This document shows, piece after piece, positions 1 to 5,407 of a stretch of 5,773 nucleotides of DNA. Source of the DNA: Chloroflexota bacterium (GTDB lineage Bacteria > Chloroflexota > Dehalococcoidia > Dehalococcoidales > RBG-16-60-22); the NCBI GenBank assembly GCA_025358235.1, contig JANYKH010000033.1, forward strand, positions 1 to 5,773, written 5' to 3'. The first letter of the stretch is position 1. Each line of letters starts with the position of its first letter. Under the pieces are notes generated by a model. That model made no database searches, had not been told where the DNA came from, and was given only the letters and a program-made list of their open reading frames with translations. The position numbers were made by a program, and so were the translations under genes.

Positions 1-1
1 C

Positions 2-1063
2 TCACCCACCCCCTCACCGACCGCGGCGGTCCCGACCCTCACAATTACTTCGCCGGGAAATAACATCTTCGGCATCGGCAAGGCGACTGTAACGGTGCAG
101 GTTACCAATTTCAACATCGTCAACGCGCTGGGGCAGCCGGCGGTGGCGGGCCAGGGACACCTTCATTATTATATGGATGTAGATGCGCCGACCGCGCAGG
201 GTAAACCCGCGGTAACCGCACCCGGAACTTATGCCGCTACCGCGAATACCACCTACGTCTGGTCTAATGTGCCGGGCGGACCCCATAAATTCTCCGTGGA
301 ACTGGCGAATAACGATCATACGCCGCTTAATCCTCCGGTAATCGCTACGGTTAACACTCTGGTTATCCCGGAAATCGGGCCGCCGCAACTGGTGATTGCC
401 TCACCCCGGGACGGGGCGGTTGTCACCGGCAACAGCGTAACGATTACGGCTCAGGCGGCTAACTTTAACATAGTCGATAAACTGGGCGGGGTGAACGCGC
501 AGCGCGAGGGTCACTTCCATTACTTTATGGATGTGGAAGCGCCTACCGTGGCCGGAAAACCGGCGGTAACCGCGCCGGGGACCTACGCCGCCACGGCGAA
601 CACGACATATACTTGGACCAACGTGACGCCGGGGTTGCACACTTTCTCCGCGGAATTGATTAATAACGATCATACCCCCCTCGATCCCCCAGTGGTAACC
701 AAAATTTCCGTGAACGTTGCGGCGCCTGCGCCCAGCCCATCCCCCACTGCTGCGCCGACGGCGGTCATAAACCTGAGCGCTTCATCATTCGCGTTCAACA
801 TGTCCACGATCTCCGTCCCGGCGGGGGCAGCTGTGACGGTCAATTTCAACAACATGGACAGCGGGATACCGCACAACTTTTCAGTCTACCAGAAGCTAGC
901 GGGGGGCCAGACCAACCCCATTTTCGTAGGTAAAGTGATATCCGGACCGGATAAAATCGTTTATACCTTTACCGCGCCGAAGGATATGACTGGTTCATAT
1001 TTCTTCATGTGCGATATTCACCCCACGCAAATGACCGGTACATTTACGATTACAGCGCCTTAA
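2..1063 (+). CDS. Exported two-repeat His-rich protein with C-terminal cupredoxin (5' partial)
   Basis: The reading frame is open from the left edge, so the true start and the expected signal peptide lie outside the window. The GTG at 95 is internal, because the first repeat already begins near 38. In order the sequence shows a Ser/Pro/Thr linker (2-37), two copies of a 118-residue domain (about 38-367 and 389-718), a second linker (PAPSPSPTAAPT, 725-760) and a cupredoxin of about 100 residues (761-1060). The cupredoxin has all four type 1 copper ligands: His at 872-874, then Cys 1010-1012, His 1019-1021 and Met 1031-1033 in the motif CDIHPTQM. The family binds one copper for electron transfer or copper handling outside the cytoplasm. 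Each repeat has GHxHYxMD, a PGxH-like turn and NNDHTPL, which resembles DUF4399-like beta domains; that match is from memory. Export and surface anchoring are inferred from the linkers. The partner and substrate are unknown. Confidence 0.85.
   Translation, partial: SPTPSPTAAVPTLTITSPGNNIFGIGKATVTVQVTNFNIVNALGQPAVAGQGHLHYYMDVDAPTAQGKPAVTAPGTYAATANTTYVWSNVPGGPHKFSVELANNDHTPLNPPVIATVNTLVIPEIGPPQLVIASPRDGAVVTGNSVTITAQAANFNIVDKLGGVNAQREGHFHYFMDVEAPTVAGKPAVTAPGTYAATANTTYTWTNVTPGLHTFSAELINNDHTPLDPPVVTKISVNVAAPAPSPSPTAAPTAVINLSASSFAFNMSTISVPAGAAVTVNFNNMDSGIPHNFSVYQKLAGGQTNPIFVGKVISGPDKIVYTFTAPKDMTGSYFFMCDIHPTQMTGTFTITAP
38..367 (+). repeat. His-rich domain, copy 1
   Basis: This is the first of two protein-level repeats in the cupredoxin protein. 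It carries histidines at codons 158, 164, 284 and 317 in the contexts GHLHYYMD, GGPHKF and NNDHTPL. From position 95 onward it aligns with copy 2 at a constant offset of 354 bp (118 codons) without gaps. One codon fewer is present in the loop after the ITSP/IASP start. Confidence 0.9.
389..718 (+). repeat. His-rich domain, copy 2
   Basis: This is the second copy of the domain, with histidines at codons 512, 518, 638 and 671, each exactly 354 bp after its partner in copy 1. The 17-residue run PAVTAPGTYAATANTTY is identical in both copies, yet many of its codons differ synonymously. The duplication is therefore old, and the protein sequence has been kept by selection. Confidence 0.9.
761..1060 (+). 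other. Cupredoxin domain with type 1 copper site
   Basis: This is the C-terminal domain of the protein above. A first ligand His lies in IPHNFSVY, and the Cys, His and Met ligands lie in CDIHPTQM just before the last strand (TGTFTI). The spacing C-x2-H-x3-M falls between the plastocyanin pattern (x4 before Met) and the amicyanin pattern (x2 before Met). It is common in small bacterial blue-copper domains. No ligand is missing, so copper binding is likely. Confidence 0.85.
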
Positions 1064-1087
1064 AATCGGTTTATTTGTTCCAAATAA

Positions 1088-1114
1088 AAGGAGGGGCTTC
1101 AACAGCCCCTCCTT
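1088..1114. terminator. Bidirectional hairpin terminator between convergent genes
   Basis: An 11-bp perfect stem (aaggaggggct / agcccctcctt) encloses a 5-nt loop (1099-1103). Read on the minus strand it is followed by TTTTATTT, a good U-rich tail for ending pfkA. Read on the plus strand the tail is only cctatata, so it should be weaker for the cupredoxin gene. The position between two convergent stop codons fits shared use. Confidence 0.85.
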
Positions 1115-1153
1115 CCTATATATATGTAGTCTGGTTTTAATCTAGTCTGGTTT

Positions 1154-2242
1154 CTAAACGTCCCCGAAGCAGGCTCCCACCGATCTGGCAGCCAGCAGCA
1201 AAGGATCGTCAGGTTGAATCTTCCGCTGGGCTCCGGCCACTTGGGCCAGAGGGACGGGAACCATGGATCCTTTTTGAAGGCCGATCATGGTGCCGAAATT
1301 ATTGGCCATTATCAAATCGACGGCGCCTGCGCCAAAGGACGTGGCCAGCGCCCGGTCATATGCAGTGGGGATACCACCCCGCTGCAAATGCCCCAGAACC
1401 ACCGACCGGCTTTCAATCCCGGTCAATTTTTCGATTTGATCGGCAATTACCGGGCCAACACCGCCCAGCCTGACCGGCTCTGCGCCATCTGCCACCAGAC
1501 GTCTCACGACGACCTGGCCGCCCATGGGCTTGGCTCCTTCAGAAATGACGACAAGGGTAAAGCGCTTGCCGCGGCGGCTCCTGTCCTTTACTTTTTCGGC
1601 AACGAGGTTGATGTCATAGGGAATTTCAGGTATCAAAATAATGTCACCACCCCCGGCCGCCCCCGAGTGCAGGGCGATCCAGCCGGCGTTGCGGCCCATG
1701 ACCTCAATAATCATAGCCCGGTGGTGGGATTGAGCCGTGGTGTGGAGGCGGTCAATGCCGTCTGTAGCCACGGCAACCGCAGAATCAAAGCCGAACGTGA
1801 CGTCCGTACCCATAAGGTCATTATCGATAGTCTTAGGCACACCGACCACGGGGATGCCGTCTTTTAACAATTGATAGGCGATGGTGAGAGTACCGTCTCC
1901 GCCGACGCAGACCAGGCAATCGACGTCCATCTTTTTCAGGTTAGCTATGGCGGTTTTGGAAACGTCCTCAAAAACTGTTTTGCCGCCTTTTAGGGTGGGG
2001 TTCTTGTAGGGGTCAGCTCGGTTGGAAGTGCCCAGAATCGTGCCGCCCATAGTGATAATGCCGGAGACATCCTCAAAGTGGAGCCGGCGGTAGCGGTTAT
2101 GAATCAGGCCCTCATAGCCATCCTCAATGCCGATGACTTCAATACCATGCTGAAGAATGGCTTTCTTGGTGACCGAGCGGATGACGGCGTTGATGCCGGG
2201 GCAGTCCCCGCCACCGGTGAGAATAGCGATGCGGCGAATCAT
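1154..2242 (-). CDS. pfkA: 6-phosphofructokinase
   Basis: This cytoplasmic enzyme phosphorylates fructose 6-phosphate to fructose 1,6-bisphosphate, the committed step of glycolysis. The 362-residue length is usual for the short bacterial forms. Visible motifs are the N-terminal GGGDCPGINAVIR (10-22), GGDGT (114-118), PKTIDND (136-142, catalytic Asp140 and Asp142), MGRNAGW (182-188), PEIP (205-208) and the signature GHLQRGG (284-290). Gly117 matches E. coli Gly104, the ATP type, while Lys137 matches position 124, where the PPi-dependent enzymes have Lys. The Gly plus Lys combination is known in ATP-dependent actinobacterial enzymes, so ATP is the likely donor. The start is supported by GGAGGT six bases upstream. 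The stop TAG is followed by a second in-frame TAG 12 bases on. It is convergent with the cupredoxin gene and divergent from the gene at 2512. I see no convincing promoter. Confidence 0.96.
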   Translation of the reverse strand: MIRRIAILTGGGDCPGINAVIRSVTKKAILQHGIEVIGIEDGYEGLIHNRYRRLHFEDVSGIITMGGTILGTSNRADPYKNPTLKGGKTVFEDVSKTAIANLKKMDVDCLVCVGGDGTLTIAYQLLKDGIPVVGVPKTIDNDLMGTDVTFGFDSAVAVATDGIDRLHTTAQSHHRAMIIEVMGRNAGWIALHSGAAGGGDIILIPEIPYDINLVAEKVKDRSRRGKRFTLVVISEGAKPMGGQVVVRRLVADGAEPVRLGGVGPVIADQIEKLTGIESRSVVLGHLQRGGIPTAYDRALATSFGAGAVDLIMANNFGTMIGLQKGSMVPVPLAQVAGAQRKIQPDDPLLLAARSVGACFGDV

Positions 2243-2248
2243 AGTATA

Positions 2249-2254
2249 ACCTCC
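2249..2254 (-). promoter_or_regulatory. Ribosome binding site of pfkA
   Basis: The minus strand reads GGAGGT, six bases before the ATG at 2242. It supports this start over any other. Confidence 0.85.
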
Positions 2255-2387
2255 GGCAGGGCGCTTTTAATCACTTCTTGCGCCGGTTTGTATCTATGTT
2301 ACCACAAGAGTGGAAGGGGGCGGGGGGTTCTCAGCGAGAGGGGTGAGACCGGCTATCCGAAATGAATGTTGGTACTTGCTAAACCGG

Positions 2388-2417
2388 CATTCGAATGAGA
2401 CAATCAAATATCGATAT
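2388..2417. promoter_or_regulatory. Twin palindromes, possible operator
   Basis: Two perfect 10-bp palindromes, CATTCGAATG (2388-2397) and ATATCGATAT (2408-2417), share a TCGA core. Their centres are exactly 20 bp apart, about two helical turns. They end 13 bases before the -35 box of the promoter at 2431. This is a plausible paired site for a dimeric regulator acting on the gene at 2512, on divergent pfkA, or on both. No regulator is known, and chance remains possible. Confidence 0.35.
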
Positions 2418-2430
2418 AAGCGCCAATAGT

Positions 2431-2459
2431 TTGACAATCTGAGTCCGAAACGATAAAAT
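2431..2459 (+). promoter_or_regulatory. Strong sigma-70 promoter for the gene at 2512
   Basis: A perfect -35 box TTGACA (2431-2436) and a 17-bp spacer lead to TAAAAT (2454-2459), one base off the consensus -10. Transcription would start near 2466, giving a leader of about 45 bases before the ATG at 2512. Confidence 0.8.
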
Positions 2460-2498
2460 CACCATCCATGAGACGCCGGATTATTGATTATATTATTG

Positions 2499-2504
2499 AA
2501 GGAG
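2499..2504 (+). promoter_or_regulatory. Ribosome binding site of the gene at 2512
   Basis: AAGGAG lies seven bases before the ATG, an optimal arrangement that fixes the start. Confidence 0.85.
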
Positions 2505-2511
2505 TGTAAAT

Positions 2512-2910
2512 ATGGCTGACTTAAAAACGACCCTAAAGCGCCTTGAAGATGCCATCTGGCGGTACGAAAAAGTGGCCGATACTCTCCTTTATCTCACTAC
2601 GGTTGATGAAAGACAATCGACCCTGGCCGAAACGCTGGCCCACCTTAAAGCCAGTATTGAAATTCTGAACGACGAAAAACTGACGGCGTACTATGAACGC
2701 CTCATGGATCCCAAACGCACGGATATGAAATACGGCCAGGTTCTGAAGACAGACTACGGCCGGTTCATGACGCGGCTGGTAAACCTGGCGGAAGAACTTA
2801 CTATCGAAGCTAACCAGAGCGACGTGGAATTACGGGAGGCCCTGAACCTGGATGTTTCCAAGGGTATCTGGGGGCCAAAGGACTGGGCTCCGCCGGCTGA
2901 CATTTTATAA
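2512..2910 (+). CDS. Small helical protein of unknown function
   Basis: I do not recognise this 132-residue protein. It has no signal peptide, no membrane segment and no cysteine, so it is probably cytoplasmic. It is rich in Lys, Glu, Asp and Leu, with heptad-like spacing. Predicted helices by eye cover about residues 4-30, 34-52, 54-66 and 75-100. A Trp- and Pro-containing tail (IWGPKDWAPP, 118-127) ends the chain. The fold is likely an all-alpha bundle. The gene is very likely real: it has a near-consensus promoter, a strong ribosome binding site and an ATG start. It stands alone, divergent from pfkA and 103 bases before the next gene. I see no clear terminator hairpin after its stop, so read-through into the lipoprotein gene is possible. 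No catalytic or nucleic-acid-binding motif is visible. Confidence 0.85.
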   Translation: MADLKTTLKRLEDAIWRYEKVADTLLYLTTVDERQSTLAETLAHLKASIEILNDEKLTAYYERLMDPKRTDMKYGQVLKTDYGRFMTRLVNLAEELTIEANQSDVELREALNLDVSKGIWGPKDWAPPADIL

Positions 2911-2953
2911 CCAAACTCAGCCGCTAACTATTTTCCGCCGACTTCGTTCTTAA

Positions 2954-2962
2954 TGATAGAAT
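2954..2962 (+). promoter_or_regulatory. Possible extended -10 promoter for the lipoprotein gene
   Basis: TGATAGAAT matches an extended -10 element (TG, one base, then TAGAAT, one base off consensus). No good -35 box is seen 16 to 18 bases upstream, which such promoters can tolerate. The start of transcription would be near 2969, about 45 bases before the ATG at 3014. Confidence 0.45.
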
Positions 2963-3001
2963 GTATCAAAGGGAATTTTGCGCCTTTCAACAGTCCCGAT
3001 T

Positions 3002-3006
3002 GGAGG
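3002..3006 (+). promoter_or_regulatory. Ribosome binding site that fixes the lipoprotein start
   Basis: GGAGG lies seven bases before the ATG at 3014. The frame is open back to a TTG at 2978, but that start has no such site and would place charged and polar residues before the signal peptide. Confidence 0.85.
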
Positions 3007-3013
3007 ATTTAGA

Positions 3014-3958
3014 ATGAATTTACAAAAGCTGGTTTTAATAACGGTGCTCGCCGCGGGGCTGGTCACCGCAAGCTGTTCGCAACCGACGCCGACCCCCACA
3101 CCCCCGGTCACTTCCACTCCCGTGACAACATCAACCTCGCCTGCTCCTTCGCCTTCACCTAAACCAACCCCCACCCCGACGCCTGAATTGACCGCGAAGG
3201 AAGTGGTTTTGAAAATGGCGGCCGCTTCCCAGGCGGTAAAAACCTACACTTTTGATATGAGCATGAACATGACCATGGTCTCCAAAAGCCTGAATATGAC
3301 AATCTCAATCCCGACCACGGTCCAGAGCCAGGTGGATGTACCTAACAAGAAAATACATTTCGTTTTGGCCGCGAGCGCGCTTGGCCAGGATGTAAAAACC
3401 GATACGTATCTTATCAACAACACCATGTACACGATGGCTGGCGCGCAGCCGTGGGTAAAGTCGCAGATTCCGGAAGATACCTGGCAGGCTCAGAACCAGA
3501 TAGGCCAGCAGGCAGCCTTGCTGCAAAGCGCGGTAACTTTTAACCCGATGGCCAGCGAGACCGTTGACGGGGTGGCCTGTTATGTCATTAGCGCCTCGCC
3601 GGATCTGGCGGCGGCGTTGAAGTGGTTCGCAGGCCAGCAGTCCGATGGACCCGGGCTGGACATTTCGAAGCTGGACCCCTCCAAAATATTCAAAAGCTGC
3701 ACGATAAAAGGATGGGTCTCAAAAGAGACGGGCTTGCCCGTGAAAACGGATATGACAATGGCGATGGAACTCGCGATTCCGGCTACGGCCAATGCACCTG
3801 CCTCTAACCTCAACCTCGATGTGACCGCCTCCGTAAAGTTTAACGATTACAACAAACCGGTGACGATCAATCTGCCGCCTGCAGCTTTACAGGCAGCGGA
3901 CATGCCGACGACGATCCCGGTTAAACCCGGCCAAACCGGCGGGAACACGGGAAAATAG
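3014..3958 (+). CDS. Lipoprotein with Pro/Thr linker and LppX/LolA-like domain
   Basis: The 314-residue protein begins with a lipoprotein signal peptide (MNLQKLVLITVLAAGLVTAS) and a lipidation Cys at 21. The lipobox VTASC is slightly unusual, with Thr at -3. A Pro/Thr/Ser linker (22-58) follows and should hold the body away from the membrane. The body (about 58-295) is a beta-rich domain beginning with a helix (ELTAKEVVLKMAAASQAVKT). Strand pairs such as TYLINNTMYTM and the phrase QPWVKS recall DUF6612 and LppX_LprAFG lipoproteins, which have the half-barrel fold of LolA and bind lipid or other hydrophobic ligands. Two cysteines (189, 229) could form a disulfide outside the cell. Methionines alternate in DMSMNMTM (81-88) and again in DMTMAM (246-251). 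The family call is from memory of sequence style. Function is inferred: ligand carriage or envelope maintenance. A terminator follows the stop. Confidence 0.85.
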   Translation: MNLQKLVLITVLAAGLVTASCSQPTPTPTPPVTSTPVTTSTSPAPSPSPKPTPTPTPELTAKEVVLKMAAASQAVKTYTFDMSMNMTMVSKSLNMTISIPTTVQSQVDVPNKKIHFVLAASALGQDVKTDTYLINNTMYTMAGAQPWVKSQIPEDTWQAQNQIGQQAALLQSAVTFNPMASETVDGVACYVISASPDLAAALKWFAGQQSDGPGLDISKLDPSKIFKSCTIKGWVSKETGLPVKTDMTMAMELAIPATANAPASNLNLDVTASVKFNDYNKPVTINLPPAALQAADMPTTIPVKPGQTGGNTGK

Positions 3959-3980
3959 AAATATATCAGATTAATTCATG

Positions 3981-4010
3981 GAGGGGGCTGAAAGGCCCCC
4001 TCTCTTTTTA
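3981..4010 (+). terminator. Rho-independent terminator after the lipoprotein gene
   Basis: A 9-bp stem (gagggggct / ggccccctc, with one G-T pair at the top) encloses a GAAA loop and is followed by tcttttta. It lies 22 bases after the stop codon and separates this gene from the serine hydrolase gene. Confidence 0.92.
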
Positions 4011-4073
4011 ACCCAGTAGAAAATCGATCTTATCCTCGCCTATCGTCAAAGCATCGTGTCAGCCCATCATAAA

Positions 4074-4103
4074 TTGAAATTAAACACGGTCTAATGCTAG
4101 GAT
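4074..4103 (+). promoter_or_regulatory. Promoter of the serine hydrolase gene
   Basis: TTGAAA (4074-4079) and an 18-bp spacer lead to TAGGAT (4098-4103), with an extended -10 TG at 4095-4096. The predicted start near 4110 gives a leader of about 32 bases. The remaining intergenic sequence from 4011 to 4073 shows nothing I can name. Confidence 0.55.
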
Positions 4104-4130
4104 ATTTCGAATATACGTAAACACCTAGTC

Positions 4131-4136
4131 AAGGAG
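4131..4136 (+). promoter_or_regulatory. Ribosome binding site of the serine hydrolase gene
   Basis: AAGGAG lies five bases before the ATG at 4142. It shows that translation begins in the signal-peptide frame, not at the ATG at 4257, which has no such site. Confidence 0.85.
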
Positions 4137-4141
4137 TTACC

Positions 4142-4285
4142 ATGAAATACCGGGTCCTGGCATTTTTCTCTGTGAGTCTGATTATGGTTCTGCTACTGAG
4201 CCTGATGTTCCGGAGCGCAACCGGCAACGGATATCATTCAACCTCGCCTCCAGCAGATGGTTTCAACCAAGTACCTCGCCTATAA
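4142..4285 (+). other. 47-codon ORF carrying the detached signal peptide
   Basis: Read without correction, the ribosome binding site at 4131 drives a 47-residue peptide. It begins with Met-Lys-Tyr-Arg, has a hydrophobic core of about 16 residues, and continues into a non-homologous tail ending at TAA 4283-4285. It overlaps the start of the catalytic frame. It is best seen as the 5' fragment of the serine hydrolase gene and not as an independent small protein. Confidence 0.7.
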
Positions 4286-5363
4286 AAATGCCAATGGCCT
4301 GCCGGACAATGCCGGCATTATGGTTTATCTACTCTATCCAGAGGGTCAGCGGGTGGCAGCTGCTGGACTGCCAAACGGGGTTAACGAGAATTGGCATTAC
4401 CGTATTGCCAGCGTTAGCAAGACTTTTACCGCGGCCTCGATCATGCTTCTTGATCAACAGGGTAAGCTTAAAATTGACGATGTCTTGACGGGAAATATTA
4501 CAGGCACGTCATTCTCTTATTTACCTGACTCGCCGAATTATGCCATCCCTTATAAGGAAAAGATTACGATAAGGCAGCTTCTATCCCACCGCGCAGGCAT
4601 TTTTGATGTTTTTAACAACCCGATCCCGGATTCAAGTACTTCTTCCTATGCCGGAAGTTATTATAACAGCTATGTTTATCAGGATATGAATGAACCTGAT
4701 CATCAATTTACCCTGGATGAATTGGCCGGGGTAGTGTCCGTGAATAAACTCTATTCCAAGCCCCCGGAAAGTGAATATCATTACAGCGACACCGGTTACT
4801 CGCTGCTTGCCAAGATAGTGGAACGTGTCTCCGGCAAAAGTTATGACCGGTTTCTGTCAGACAATTTCTTTAAGCCCCTTGGACTCAGCCAGACAACAGC
4901 GCCGTGGAGTGCTTACGATACGACATTGCCCTCGCCCTTTTTGGCCGGATACGTAAGCGGCGGTTCAGGCTTCTCTGAGATAAATGAGGACAATATGTCC
5001 TCCCATGTTGGCCCGGGGAATATCATCAGCACTCCGTCAGATGTGGCTCACTGGGCGCGCGCGCTTCTTTCCGGCAGGGGGCCTTTAACCAAAGAACAAA
5101 TTGCCCGCATGACAGCCGTGCCCGCCGGCAACACGACCTATGCCCTCGGCATCGGCAATAGTGAATTAGGAATGGGCCACAGCGGGGCGCATCCGGGGTA
5201 CGTTAACATTGTGGGCTACAACCCGAATGACGATGTTGCCGTGGTTGTGGCGACACCTTTTATCGACTATACAAAATTAAACGAGCACCTGGCTTTGATG
5301 ATTGAAATCGGCAAGGAGGCTCGAAAAATTGCGGGCTATGAAGGTACCTGGACCAAAAAGTAG
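4142..5363 (+). CDS. Exported S12-family serine hydrolase (beta-lactamase / DD-peptidase fold), frameshifted
   Basis: Family members are acyl-serine enzymes: class C beta-lactamases, D-Ala-D-Ala carboxypeptidases and esterases. Counting from the ATG at 4257, the three active-site motifs are present: SVSK (Ser52, Lys55), YSD (176-178, in YHYSDTGY) and HSG (308-310, in GHSGAHPGY). RQLLSHRAG (106-114) is also typical. The body of about 370 residues is complete and the catalytic residues are intact. Translation should start at 4142, where a good ribosome binding site precedes the signal peptide MKYRVLAFFSVSLIMVLLLSL. That frame ends at a TAA at 4283. The body is in another frame, open from a Cys codon at 4206 (CSGAQPATDIIQPRLQQ), which looks like the lipidated Cys of a lipoprotein. 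A small indel near 4202-4206 would join the two. It is either a real inactivating mutation or a sequence error. The substrate cannot be told from the sequence. Confidence 0.85.
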
Positions 5364-5407
5364 GCCCCGTCACCCCGCTAGTTTTTAAACCATAAAGCCG
5401 GGCATCC

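Noticed and set aside
95..97. GTG at 95 as the true start of the cupredoxin protein
   Set aside because: The frame is open to the left edge, and the residues before 95 align with the start of repeat 2. The start would cut the first domain, and no ribosome binding site precedes it.
1214..1867. A 217-codon open frame on the plus strand opposite pfkA
   Set aside because: It is antisense to strongly conserved pfkA motifs, has no ribosome binding site, and its translation looks like no known protein. It is a shadow of pfkA codon usage.
2978..3013. TTG start giving the lipoprotein 12 extra residues
   Set aside because: The ATG at 3014 has GGAGG at ideal spacing and begins a proper signal peptide. 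The TTG has neither.
3305..3526. Minus-strand frames within the lipoprotein gene
   Set aside because: They lie opposite a well-supported coding region, lack ribosome binding sites and have no recognisable features.
4196..4212. Programmed ribosomal frameshift to join signal peptide and hydrolase
   Set aside because: There is no slippery heptamer, no in-frame stop at the shift point and no obvious downstream hairpin. A mutation or sequence error is simpler.
4288..4488. A 66-codon frame overlapping the serine hydrolase body
   Set aside because: It overlaps the region encoding the SxxK motif in another frame, has no ribosome binding site, and shows no protein-like features of its own.
5364..5407. 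Terminator between the serine hydrolase and the alpha/beta hydrolase
   Set aside because: A TTTTT run is present at about 5382-5386, but I could not find a stable stem directly before it on either strand.
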